A stretch of DNA of 64,000 bases from Enterobacter cancerogenus. GTDB lineage: Bacteria; Pseudomonadota; Gammaproteobacteria; Enterobacterales; Enterobacteriaceae. The notes under the pieces are model-generated. The model was not told the DNA's origin. It ran no database searches and saw nothing but the letters and a program-made list of their open reading frames with translations. The stretch lies in contig NZ_CP077290.1 of the NCBI RefSeq assembly GCF_019047785.1, positions 186,001 to 250,000 on the forward strand. The letters are read 5' to 3'. Numbering within the stretch: position 1 is the first letter of the stretch; the number at the start of each line of letters is the position of its first letter. Positions 36,967-45,119 of the stretch are shown here, in pieces. Both the position numbers and the translations under genes were made by a program.

Positions 36967-38244
36967 ATGTTTCGAAAGGAAGCTCTGGAAAGCAGGAAAA
37001 AGACGTGGTACGGGAATGCGGTTTTACTACCGGGTGTTCCCGTCTGGCTGGTCATGGCAATGTCGGCGTTTTTCCTGACCTGTCTCATGACCTTCATCAT
37101 TTCAGGTTCTTACACCCGGCGTATTAACGTTCAGGGGGAAATAAGCACCTGGCCGAGGCCGGTAAATGTCTATTCTGGTATGCAGGGCTTTGTCGTCAAA
37201 CAATTCATCAAAGAGGGGGACAGCATAAGGAAAGGGGAAGCTGTCTATCAGATTGATGTCAGTAAAAGTACCCGCAGCGGGGTGGTCAGTGATACGCAAC
37301 GTCAGGATATTGATAACCAGTTGGCCCGTATCGGGAATATGATCGCTGGCATCAGGAAAAGTAAGGAAACAACGCTACGGACGCTTGAAAAACAGAAGTT
37401 GCAGTACAGCGAGGCTTTCAGGCGTTCTGCCGCTATTGTCCGTCGGGCGGAAGAAGGGATAAACATGATGAAGCAAAATATGGAGAACTACCGCCAGTAT
37501 CAGAAACAGGGACTTATAACTAAAGATCAGTTAACCAGCCAGGTGGCACTGTATTATCAACAACAGAATAGCCTGTTGAATCTGAGCACACAGAATGCGC
37601 AGAACATCCTGCAGATAACCAGTCTGGACAGTCAGATCCAAACGCAGGCAGCTGAATTTGATAACCGCATTTACCAGATGGAACTGCAGCGTTACGAGTT
37701 ACAGAAAGAACGTGTCACTACGGATGCCGGAGGCGATGTCATAGTTCGTGCATTGTCGGACGGAAAAATTGATTCGCTTAGTGTTACGCCGGGACAGATG
37801 GTCAGTGCAGGAGACAGCCTTCTGCAAATCGTTCCGCAGAACGTAAAAAGCCATGACCTGGTTTTGTGGGTACCGAATGATGCTCTGCCCTATATTTCTG
37901 TGGGTGACAGCGTGAATGTGCGCTACGAAGCTTTCCCGGCGGAAAAATTCGGACAGTTTGCGGCGAAAGTGATGCTGGTTTCCCGAACACCAGCGTCTTC
38001 CCAGGAAATGCAGACCTATGCGGGAGCGCCTCGGAACACTGCGGGAGGATCAATTCCTTACTATAAAGTGGTCGTCAGGCCGGAACGTCAGTCAATCGCT
38101 TACATGGGTAGAGATCTGCCGCTGGAAAACGGTATGAAGGCACAGAGCACATTATTTCTCGAGAAACGACGGATTTATCAGTGGATGCTGTCACCTTTCT
38201 ACGACATGAAGCACAGCGTTACAGGGCCAGTGAATGACAACTAA
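36967..38244 (+). CDS. cvaA: Microcin export membrane-fusion protein CvaA
   Basis: I place the start at ATG 36967 ([12 protein letters not shown]...), behind GGAAGGAG; the frame is open from 36886. The 425-residue protein has one N-terminal membrane helix (about 20-45) and a lipoyl-like half-motif. A long coiled coil (about 110-250) follows, with a HlyD-type C-terminus ending [18 protein letters not shown]. It is homologous to CvaA of ColV throughout. It links CvaB in the inner membrane with TolC, which is encoded elsewhere. It overlaps cvaB by 11 bases. Confidence 0.94.
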   Translation: MFRKEALESRKKTWYGNAVLLPGVPVWLVMAMSAFFLTCLMTFIISGSYTRRINVQGEISTWPRPVNVYSGMQGFVVKQFIKEGDSIRKGEAVYQIDVSKSTRSGVVSDTQRQDIDNQLARIGNMIAGIRKSKETTLRTLEKQKLQYSEAFRRSAAIVRRAEEGINMMKQNMENYRQYQKQGLITKDQLTSQVALYYQQQNSLLNLSTQNAQNILQITSLDSQIQTQAAEFDNRIYQMELQRYELQKERVTTDAGGDVIVRALSDGKIDSLSVTPGQMVSAGDSLLQIVPQNVKSHDLVLWVPNDALPYISVGDSVNVRYEAFPAEKFGQFAAKVMLVSRTPASSQEMQTYAGAPRNTAGGSIPYYKVVVRPERQSIAYMGRDLPLENGMKAQSTLFLEKRRIYQWMLSPFYDMKHSVTGPVNDN

Positions 38245-40351
38245 ACGCGTCCTTGCTGACCTGGGGAATAAACTTGATCTCAAACTTCGCAGACGCGTGC
38301 CAGTCGTGCATCAGACGGAATCGTCAGAATGTGGACTGGCCTGTCTGGCGATGGTTTGTGGCCATTATGGCCGAAACGTTGACCTGATTGCCCTGCGTCG
38401 GCAGTTTAACCTGTCTGCCCGGGGAGCCACGCTTGCGGGCGTCATGGAGACGGGAACTCATCTTGGAATGGAGACGCGGGCTTTATCACTTGATCTCTGT
38501 GAACTCAGCGACCTCAGGCTACCCTGTATTCTTCACTGGAATTTTAATCACTTCGTGGTGCTGGTAAGCATCAGTAAGAAGGGGTTCGTGCTCCATGATC
38601 CGGCCCGGGGCCGGAGAATAGCAGATCCCAATGAAATGTCTCAGTGCTTCACCGGTGTTGCGCTGGAGGTATGGCCCGGCAGTACTTTTGTTCAGGAGAC
38701 CGTCCAGAACCGGATCAGCATGCGGGCGTTACTACGCGGTGTTCATGGCATACGCGGCGCGCTGACCAAAATCTTCTGCTTTTCACTTTTCATTGAAACA
38801 ATCACCCTGATGATGCCTGTGGGCACCCAACTGGTGATGGATCACGCCATTCCCGCAGGCGATCAGGGGTTGCTTACGCTCATCTGCGCAGGCCTGATGT
38901 TTTTCATCCTGTTACGGGCCACGGTCAGTATGATACGAGCCTGGTCAACAATCGTTATGGAAACGCTGATAAACGTGCAATGGCAGTCAGGGCTTTTCCG
39001 CCATCTGCTCCAGCTGCCACTGGCATATTTTGAACGACGAAAACTGGGTGATATTCAGTCCCGCTTCGGTTCGCTGGATACGCTGCGTACGACATTTACG
39101 ACCAGCGTGGTGGGGGCCATCATGGACAGTATTATGGTTGTCTGTGTGCTGGTCATGCTCGTACTTTATGGAGGATGGCTGACTGCCGTGGTACTGAGCT
39201 TTACCGCATTATATGTGATGATCCGTTTACTTACCTACAGCCATTACCGCCAGTTATCCGAAGATGCATTGGTCAGGGGGGCCAGGGCCAGTTCCTATTT
39301 TATGGAGACCCTGTACGGCATCGCGACCATTAAAATGCAAGGAATGGGACAGCGTCGAAGCCGTCACTGGCTCAATCTTAAGATTGATGCCATCAATACC
39401 GGCATCAGGCTCACCAGGATGGACATGTTATTTGGTGGGATAAACACCTTTGTAACTGCCTGTGACCAGGTTGTGATCCTGTGGCTGGGCACCAGTCTCG
39501 TGATTGATAACCAGATGACCATCGGCATGTTTGTCGCGTTCGGGGTTTTCCGCAGCCAGTTTTCAGCGCGGGTGGGTTCGCTGACAAACTATTTGCTTCA
39601 GCTGCGCATGATGAGTCTGCATAACGAAAGGATTTCGGATATTGCCCTCAATGAGCGGGAAGAGATTAAGCCGGACTCAGGACTGAAAGCCGCGATGGAG
39701 CCAGCGGGGCTGGAGACCCGGGGCCTTAGCTACCGATATGACAGCCAGTCTCCTCCTGTTTTCGTCGACCTCAGTCTCTGCATCAGACCCGGAGAAAGCG
39801 TGGCCATCACGGGCCCCTCCGGATCGGGAAAAACGACACTGCTGAAGGTGCTTTGCGGACTGTTTGAGCCCGACTCCGGTCAGGTATTAATGGACGGAAC
39901 CGATATCCGACAATTGGGCATCAATAATTATCATAAAATGATTGCCTGCGTGATGCAGGATGACCGTCTTTTCTCAGGCTCGGTGCGTGAAAACATCTGT
40001 GGCTTCGCTGAAACCACCGATGATGACTGGATGATGGAATGCGCCAGAGTCAGTTATATTCATGACGTGATCATGGCCATGCCCATGGGGTACGAAACGC
40101 TTATAGGTGAACTGGGGGAAGGGCTGTCAGGTGGGCAAAAACAGCGGCTGTTTATCGCCCGGGCGCTTTATCGCCGTCCCGGAATATTATTCATGGATGA
40201 GGCCACCAGCGCACTGGATACCGACAGTGAAATCGCAGTTAATCAGGCAATTAAACGACTGAATATTACACGGATTATTATTGCGCACAGGGAAACGACG
40301 CTGCAGTCAGCTGATAGAAGAATCATTATTGGGACAGCGGCTGTGCCGTAG
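38234..40351 (+). CDS. cvaB: Microcin ABC exporter with C39 peptidase domain, CvaB
   Basis: The 705-residue bacteriocin exporter has three parts. An N-terminal C39 peptidase has the catalytic Cys33 in [11 protein letters not shown] and the His in [11 protein letters not shown] six-helix membrane domain comes next. The ATPase has Walker [10 protein letters not shown], signature LSGGQKQR and Walker [13 protein letters not shown]. It cuts the double-glycine leaders and exports the peptides with CvaA and TolC. It matches ColV CvaB closely. Both microcins in the locus have leaders of the right type, so one exporter may serve both. Confidence 0.95.
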   Translation: MTTKRVLADLGNKLDLKLRRRVPVVHQTESSECGLACLAMVCGHYGRNVDLIALRRQFNLSARGATLAGVMETGTHLGMETRALSLDLCELSDLRLPCILHWNFNHFVVLVSISKKGFVLHDPARGRRIADPNEMSQCFTGVALEVWPGSTFVQETVQNRISMRALLRGVHGIRGALTKIFCFSLFIETITLMMPVGTQLVMDHAIPAGDQGLLTLICAGLMFFILLRATVSMIRAWSTIVMETLINVQWQSGLFRHLLQLPLAYFERRKLGDIQSRFGSLDTLRTTFTTSVVGAIMDSIMVVCVLVMLVLYGGWLTAVVLSFTALYVMIRLLTYSHYRQLSEDALVRGARASSYFMETLYGIATIKMQGMGQRRSRHWLNLKIDAINTGIRLTRMDMLFGGINTFVTACDQVVILWLGTSLVIDNQMTIGMFVAFGVFRSQFSARVGSLTNYLLQLRMMSLHNERISDIALNEREEIKPDSGLKAAMEPAGLETRGLSYRYDSQSPPVFVDLSLCIRPGESVAITGPSGSGKTTLLKVLCGLFEPDSGQVLMDGTDIRQLGINNYHKMIACVMQDDRLFSGSVRENICGFAETTDDDWMMECARVSYIHDVIMAMPMGYETLIGELGEGLSGGQKQRLFIARALYRRPGILFMDEATSALDTDSEIAVNQAIKRLNITRIIIAHRETTLQSADRRIIIGTAAVP

Positions 40352-40364
40352 CCCAGCCTGGAAT

Positions 40365-40391
40365 TGCCCGTCACAGTTTCCTGTACGGGCA
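40365..40391. terminator. Hairpin between cvaB and microcin 2
   Basis: GCCCGT-CACAG pairs with CTGT-ACGGGC around a TTTC loop, with one bulged base. The hairpin lies between the convergent ends of cvaB and the microcin 2 gene. It can serve both directions, although neither side has a long T run. Confidence 0.6.
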
Positions 40392-40403
40392 GGTTATTAA
40401 CTG

Positions 40404-40727
40404 TCAGGAACAATCTTTACCGCCAGAAAGGAAACATTTTGCAAAGTCCGCTGCGCCAGCGGCATTCGTGACAGTATCAGGATCGTGCGGATTAAATGGG
40501 GTACCTCCCAGCGTTCCCCCCAGTCCTGACGGCGACAGAGACGGATCGGGAGTATGCGTTGACGCCCAGTCATACGTCTGCCCTGCGGCGATCCCCCCGA
40601 CAATCGCACCTGGTGTGCCGCCGACATATGTACCTGCGCCTGCACCAAGGCCCTGGGCAATTTCCCGACCGACGTCACCGCCTGCACCGGCTACCGTATT
40701 GATTTGATTAGTGGTCAATTCTTTCAT
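40404..40727 (-). CDS. Microcin 2: second class II microcin precursor with a different C-terminus
   Basis: The 107-residue precursor has the leader MKELTTNQINTVAGA, then GGDVGREIAQGLGAGAGTYV, nearly the same as microcin 1 through SPSGLGGT (about residue 70). After that it is unrelated: GTPFNPHDPDTVTNAAGA, then ADFAKCFLSGGKDCS, with Cys98 and Cys106. AAGGAG precedes the ATG. It runs towards cvaB, the same arrangement as cvaC on ColV. In microcin V the C-terminal part is tied to receptor recognition, so this peptide may use another receptor (inference). I do not recognise the C-terminal part. Confidence 0.88.
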   Translation of the reverse strand: MKELTTNQINTVAGAGGDVGREIAQGLGAGAGTYVGGTPGAIVGGIAAGQTYDWASTHTPDPSLSPSGLGGTLGGTPFNPHDPDTVTNAAGAADFAKCFLSGGKDCS

Positions 40728-40799
40728 TTCTGTATCTCCTTATTTTATACATCACCATAGAAAAGCCATTACAAACAAAAAAATGCATACAACCGCAAA
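40708..40799 (-). pseudogene. Remnant of the immunity gene of microcin 2
   Basis: Minus-strand sequence before and overlapping the microcin 2 start codes FAVVCIFLF in one frame. After a one-base shift it codes NGFSMVMYKIRRYRNERIDH and a stop at 40708-40710. This aligns with FAVVCIFFL and NGYYSVLNKIRNYRDENTYK at the end of the intact immunity protein. The first half of the gene is missing and the T-rich tract carries the frameshift. As read, no complete immunity protein is encoded here. Confidence 0.8.
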
Positions 40800-41015
40800 A
40801 TGACCTGTGGGGTTTATAGGACCCGTGATCCTACGCAGTGCTTAACGATTATCTGAATACATCAGGATGCCGTCCTTCATCGCGATTCGGGTGAAGATGG
40901 ACACTGACAATAATGCAGGCAGCGACATTTGAAGGAGGCGGGGGATAATCTTCAGGCATGCACCAGATACAGGGTGACAATGCATGCCAGCCACTTCCTC
41001 ACGATACATCGAAAT

Positions 41016-41090
41016 GATAATGAGTATTATTTAACTATCTGTGCCAGCAAATGCCTACAGGGAACACGTTTAAATGTGATCGGGATCACC
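41016..41090 (-). promoter_or_regulatory. Promoter region 2 of the microcin locus: Fur box and CRP-like site
   Basis: GATAATGAGTATTATTTAA (41016-41034) matches the Fur consensus at 13 of 19 positions. TGTGATCGGGATCACC (41075-41090) fits the CRP core TGTGA-N6-TCACA with one mismatch. Transcription is to the left, towards microcin 2. The layout and part of the sequence (GTTAAATAATACTCATTATC against GTTAAATAAGACTCATTAGC) are shared with promoter region 1. Confidence 0.75.
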
Positions 41091-41165
41091 AACAGGCCGT
41101 GTGTCGGGGAAAAGACCCGTCATTCCCGGGTAAGGTGGTGAAGGTAAACAGGTTGCCTGTGTTCA

Positions 41166-41231
41166 GCCAGTCGGGTGCCTGAATACTGCTGCCAGGCACC
41201 CGACTGGCCATTTTGCTGAAATGGCTTTTTT
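41166..41231. terminator. Long inverted repeat followed by an intrinsic terminator
   Basis: GCCAGTCGGGTGCCTG (41166-41181) and its perfect complement (41193-41208) form a 16-bp stem with an 11-base loop. Directly after it, CCATTT-TGCTG-AAATGG and six T (41208-41231) make a second hairpin of terminator type on the + strand. No + strand gene ends nearby, so this may be left over from a lost gene. Confidence 0.65.
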
Positions 41232-41600
41232 CGAGCGAAGCCCTCTGGTAACCCGGTAGCCGATTCAGACCTCTCACAACACGCCTGGTCGCCAAAAATA
41301 AATAATCTAAAACCCAAAAAGCGTAGCGCTCTGTATCGCGGGTGGATAGGAAACATCAGGCTGACTTTGATGTTCACGGGTGCGCTATACATAGGAGAAC
41401 GTCAACAAAGAACGTGATTATAAAAAGAGAGTTTTGCTGAAAGGGGGGAACTAAAGGGGGACATCAATCCAGCAGACAGGAAGATTGACTAATTAGCATT
41501 GAGTTGATGGAGAGTGATCCCCGACAGTCGCTAAACGACTGTCGGATGGCAGTATGTCGCTCATCGTCAGATACGACACCGCCACTGATGATCACGTAAT
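41232..41600. other. Intergenic region at the edge of the microcin locus
   Basis: No gene is supported. Short minus-strand frames (41086-41392) cross the inverted repeat and lack ribosome sites. AGTCGCTAAACGACT (about 41525-41539) is a small imperfect hairpin near the end of the region. Confidence 0.4.
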
Positions 41601-41783
41601 TTACCAGCCGCACACCTCGTGCTCATTCTCGGTATCGTAAGCACGCACGGTATTCACCAGATCTTTTACCACGTCGGCGGCGACATCCGGTATCAGCAGC
41701 TCCATAGGAGCTTCCGTTTCATAATCGACCGATACACCGTTGCTGTTATTCGTGACCGTAACGGTATAGGTTGCCTTGCCCAT
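41601..41783 (-). CDS. yoaG: YoaG family protein
   Basis: The 60-residue protein (MGKATYTVTVTNNSNGVSVD... ending ENEHEVCGW) is nearly identical to E. coli YoaG, a small dimeric protein of unknown role. In E. coli yeaR-yoaG form a nitrate- and NO-induced operon under NarL and NsrR. Here it is the third gene, after two yeaR copies. The start is ATG 41783 with AAGGAG upstream. Confidence 0.94.
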   Translation of the reverse strand: MGKATYTVTVTNNSNGVSVDYETEAPMELLIPDVAADVVKDLVNTVRAYDTENEHEVCGW

Positions 41784-41786
41784 GAT

Positions 41787-42140
41787 TTACTCCTTATGCG
41801 TGTTAACCACTTTTCCAATACCTGCACCGCTGAGCGTGACGTCAGGATCGGCGAAAAAGTCGATATTAAAATAGGTATCGTCGGTCAACAGCTCAATGCG
41901 GTGCCATTTCTGCGGCGGGGAGATACCAAACGATCCCGCTTCAATGACCAGCTCCAGGTCCGGCTCGGTAGCGTCGCCGTCGGCAAAACCGAAGTAACGC
42001 ACTGCACCCTGCATCACGGATAAACGGCCATAAACGCCAGCTTTGGTGTTGTGATGGGTAAAGAGGGCTTTCGGTGCCGTCTCTTTCGTCCAGAACGGTG
42101 TGGAGCGGGTATGAACAAAATTCTCAGGAATACGTAGCAT
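41787..42140 (-). CDS. DUF1971 (YeaR-like) protein, second copy
   Basis: The 117-residue cupin-like protein has HTRSTPFWTKETAPKALF and SPPQKWHRIELLTDDTYFNI, the YeaR/TehB-C-terminal family pattern. It is a diverged duplicate of the upstream yeaR, with a shorter loop (HHNTKAGVYGRLSV) and a longer C-terminus (LSGAGIGKVVNTHKE). It ends three bases before yoaG starts. The family is linked to tellurite and nitric oxide responses; the activity is unknown. Confidence 0.88.
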   Translation of the reverse strand: MLRIPENFVHTRSTPFWTKETAPKALFTHHNTKAGVYGRLSVMQGAVRYFGFADGDATEPDLELVIEAGSFGISPPQKWHRIELLTDDTYFNIDFFADPDVTLSGAGIGKVVNTHKE

Positions 42141-42167
42141 AGAGTTTTCCTTCTTGATGTCAGGCGC

Positions 42168-42494
42168 TTAAAGCGACTTCAGTACGTCAGGCTCGACAAA
42201 AAAGTCGATGTTAAACAGCGTGTCGTCGGTCATCACTTCAATGTGGTGCCATCTCTCCGGCGGAAAAACGCCGAAATGGCCTGCTTCAATGATCAGTTCA
42301 CTGTCAGGCTCAGGCGTGACTTCATCAGCATAGCCTAAGTAACGTACTGCACCCTGTGAAACGGACAGGCGAGGGTAAACGCCCGGACGTGTGCCCTTAC
42401 CCAGATGACGGATGAAAATCCCGGCGGGAGCCGTCTCTTTGTTCCAGAAAGGGGTGGAGCGGGTATGAATACAACTTTGCGGAATGCGTAGCAT
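42168..42494 (-). CDS. yeaR: YeaR, NO/nitrate-responsive DUF1971 protein
   Basis: I choose ATG 42494 (MLRIPQSCIHTRSTPFW...), because GGGAGGAAAC directly precedes it; an ATG at 42506 lies before that ribosome site. The 108-residue protein keeps GTRPGVYPRLSV and FPPERWHHIEVMTDDTLFNI, closest of the two copies to E. coli YeaR. It is the first gene of the yeaR-yeaR2-yoaG operon, and an NsrR site lies 61-83 bases upstream. Confidence 0.92.
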   Translation of the reverse strand: MLRIPQSCIHTRSTPFWNKETAPAGIFIRHLGKGTRPGVYPRLSVSQGAVRYLGYADEVTPEPDSELIIEAGHFGVFPPERWHHIEVMTDDTLFNIDFFVEPDVLKSL

Positions 42495-42554
42495 GTTTCC
42501 TCCCATAAAAGCCTGTCTCCATTAGACTGCTTTTCGCGAAGGCAAATTTATCAT

Positions 42555-42577
42555 AATGTGCATTTATAATGCATGTT
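42555..42577 (-). promoter_or_regulatory. NsrR operator of the yeaR operon
   Basis: On the minus strand AACATGCATTA, one base, then AAATGCACATT form an 11-1-11 inverted repeat. It differs from the NsrR consensus (AANATGCATTT-N-AAATGCATNTT) at only two informative positions. NsrR is the nitric-oxide-sensing iron-sulfur repressor. A further imperfect inverted repeat (TACCCTT ... AAGGGTTA, 42637-42659) lies upstream and may be a NarL-type site, but it fits less well. Confidence 0.82.
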
Positions 42578-42738
42578 ACTAATAAAGAGGATCCCTTGTG
42601 CTCCGGGTTTGTTACGAAGTGTACTCAGTTGTTATTACCCTTATTCTTAAAAGGGTTATGATGTAACGAAAAAACTTGATCTGTGTCAACGTATGACGCA
42701 TATTGCGTGCGGTTATTTTTTCGGCTCAGGTAAACAGA

Positions 42739-42912
42739 ATGACGTTGTATCAAAAGATGTTGGTTTTCTACGCAATCATGGCGTCAATCTGCGCGTTAAT
42801 CACCTGGTTCCTCTCCAAAGATCGCAAGCGCATTCGTCTGCTGAGCGCGTTTCTTGTCGGTTCGACCTGGCCGATGAGCTTCCCGGTCGCACTGCTGATC
42901 TCGCTTTTCTGA
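42739..42912 (+). CDS. ortT: Orphan membrane toxin OrtT (GhoT/OrtT family)
   Basis: The 57-residue protein (MTLYQKMLVFYAIMASICAL... ending WPMSFPVALLISLF) has two membrane helices. It matches E. coli OrtT (YdcX) more closely than GhoT. OrtT damages the membrane and lowers ATP when overproduced, and it is reported to act under antifolate stress. No GhoS-like antitoxin is nearby, as expected for OrtT. In E. coli it follows patD directly; here the whole 28-42.5 kb insertion separates them. Confidence 0.9.
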   Translation: MTLYQKMLVFYAIMASICALITWFLSKDRKRIRLLSAFLVGSTWPMSFPVALLISLF

Positions 42913-42944
42913 AAGCAGCCCGCACTGCTGCGGGCCGTGAAAGG

Positions 42945-45119
42945 TTAGCCTAACAGCCTCTGCAACGCCTTTCTTGCACAGGGTTGAACGTCTTGCGGAT
43001 GATGATACTCGATGTTCTCAATCGCCCGGCTGTAGAGGGCAACCAGCCAGTCGTACACATAGACCGTTGCAGCATGCACGGGCTGCTCGCCCAGACGCGT
43101 GAGCCTTGGCGTGTCGCTGTTGACCACCGGTGTCACGAAGATCGCCTGGCCTTTACGCAGGCGGCTGGCCGGACGTTCGGCGACAGGCGTCTTTTCATAC
43201 CCCAGCCAGCCCACGAAATTCCCCATTACGGCATGAAGCTGCGCTGCGCTGCTTTTATCCCCGTCGACAATATTCTGCACTTGCGCAGGCAGATCCAGCC
43301 GATAGCTGGCGACGACCAGAACGTCCGCCACCTGTTGCAGAACCGCAGGCTCCAGGCCCAGACGGGCAGCGGCGGCCTCATTGCGGCTCCACTGGCGCAG
43401 GTGGTTGATCCAGACTTTATGCGCCAGACGCGCCTTGTCTTTGGTCTGGAACGTTCCGGTGCTTTCCTGGGTATTATCCGCGAAGAGATCGATCGTATCG
43501 GTAAACAAGCCGTTGACCTGTTCTTCACGCGGCTGCTGAACGGCCAGCAGCGTCTCAAACGCGCTTAACGGAGGAAGTAAACCCTCCAGCAGTTCACCAT
43601 GGCGGGCGGCACTGCCCTGCAGGGTGCGGACCATATTTTCGGCCTGCGCGCGTCTGGCCTCGGGTGTTTGCGTCAACGGCGCAAGCCAGGGCTGCATCAG
43701 CGCCGCCAGCGCGTGCTGTAGCGATGAGTGTAATGCGCGCAGGCGTTTCTGACGTTGAGCAGGCAGGGTGGCTTGCGACAGCCACTCCACCACGCGCTGC
43801 ATGCTGTGGCTATCCAGCGCCTGCAAGGTTCCCCAGCGCAAACCCGGTTGACCCAGCAGCTGTTGCACCGCCTCGTCGAGATTGTGTTTGGTGGTAAACC
43901 GCGCGTCGTGCGGCGTAATGGCCCACACCAGCCCCGGCAGGGCCGACGCGTCGGCTGACTGGGTTTCTTGCACCCAGTTCAGCAGCACGTTGGCCGTATG
44001 GGCCGTCTGATCGTGTCGGGCCGTCGCGTTGCAGACAACCAGGACATCAGGCTGCAGCTGCTGGCGATAGTGATCGAGCAACCACTGGCGCTTGGCCTGC
44101 GTCAGCAGCGGTGTCTCATCCGTGGTGAACGCCGGAATATCAATCAGATCGACATCGTCCAGCACGCCGTGCTCAACGGGCAGGACCAGCTCGCGGGTCA
44201 AAAACGCCAGCACGTCGACGGGAATGCTGATGGCGTTAAGCATGTCGCCGTGGCTGAGCGGGTGTAGCAACGCTTCCTGCGCGTCGGGTGAGGTCAGGGC
44301 GGTGTGGGTGAGAAACCCTTCGCACGGCAGACCGAAGTTATCCACCAGCAGGCTCAGCGGGGCAGCAAGCTCGCGCGCATGGCTGGTTTGATGCAGCATA
44401 TGCGCAAACCTCAGCCACTGCTGGGTTAACTCCTGCTGTTCGCCCCACAGCAGCGACCAGACGCTGGCGCGGGTGCTGAGATCGAGGGAAGGCACAAGCG
44501 TGGCAATCTGATGCCAGAGCGCGTCATCAATCTGTTGTTTCGCGCGCGGTACCGCGTTCTGCCAGAAGCGGGCGATAGCTCCCACTTCATGCGCGCTCAT
44601 TCCCGGCACGCCCTGCGGCTGGCGAAGCGCGCGCCATTTTTCAAGCCGGGCTTCGATAACCGATTTCTCCACCGGGCGGATCTGCGGATGAAGGAGAGTG
44701 CGTGCGATAAACAGCTGTACCAGTTCCGCTTCCGTGACCAGGCTCAGACGCAGCGGGAAGGCGTCATCCGCAATGTCAGGGTGCTTTTTCGTAAAGCGAA
44801 CGGCCATGTTGGTCAGGCCGTGGCCCGGGTTAATATGCGAAAAATAGTCGAACGTGCGCTGCCCAAGGGACACGTTCATTCGGCCGCTACCGCTGCCGCA
44901 CAGCGAGGTGAGCAGGTGCGCTTTCGCCGCCTGCGAATGACCGTACAGGCCAATGCTGCTCTGGCTTGCCAGCGCGCGGTCAATCGCCTGTTCACGCGCC
45001 TGGGCTGCATTCAGTCGCGCCAGCAGCGCATCCGCATCGTTATCCAGCATCGGGGCATGCTGGCGCGTCTCGTTAATCCACCCGATCAGGGCCTGAGTGG
45101 TGGTCGTCATCGCAGTCAT
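42945..45119 (-). CDS. srfC: SrfC family protein
   Basis: The 724-residue protein belongs to the SrfC family, third gene of srfABC. Near residue 60, GHSQAAKAHLL resembles a degenerate P-loop. Later, VLDDVDLIDIPAF and ALPGLVWAITPHDARF fit the Walker B and G4 regions of dynamin-like GTPases. Its ATG overlaps the srfB stop (ATGA). In Salmonella srfABC was listed among SsrB-linked genes, but homologues also occur in non-pathogens. The role is unknown. Confidence 0.88.
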   Translation of the reverse strand: MTAMTTTTQALIGWINETRQHAPMLDNDADALLARLNAAQAREQAIDRALASQSSIGLYGHSQAAKAHLLTSLCGSGSGRMNVSLGQRTFDYFSHINPGHGLTNMAVRFTKKHPDIADDAFPLRLSLVTEAELVQLFIARTLLHPQIRPVEKSVIEARLEKWRALRQPQGVPGMSAHEVGAIARFWQNAVPRAKQQIDDALWHQIATLVPSLDLSTRASVWSLLWGEQQELTQQWLRFAHMLHQTSHARELAAPLSLLVDNFGLPCEGFLTHTALTSPDAQEALLHPLSHGDMLNAISIPVDVLAFLTRELVLPVEHGVLDDVDLIDIPAFTTDETPLLTQAKRQWLLDHYRQQLQPDVLVVCNATARHDQTAHTANVLLNWVQETQSADASALPGLVWAITPHDARFTTKHNLDEAVQQLLGQPGLRWGTLQALDSHSMQRVVEWLSQATLPAQRQKRLRALHSSLQHALAALMQPWLAPLTQTPEARRAQAENMVRTLQGSAARHGELLEGLLPPLSAFETLLAVQQPREEQVNGLFTDTIDLFADNTQESTGTFQTKDKARLAHKVWINHLRQWSRNEAAAARLGLEPAVLQQVADVLVVASYRLDLPAQVQNIVDGDKSSAAQLHAVMGNFVGWLGYEKTPVAERPASRLRKGQAIFVTPVVNSDTPRLTRLGEQPVHAATVYVYDWLVALYSRAIENIEYHHPQDVQPCARKALQRLLG

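Noticed and set aside
41086..41392. Overlapping minus-strand ORFs beside the microcin locus
   Set aside because: They cross the inverted repeat and terminator and have no ribosome sites.
42739..42912. Reading ortT as ghoT of a GhoST toxin-antitoxin pair
   Set aside because: No GhoS-like gene is adjacent and the sequence and E. coli synteny fit OrtT.
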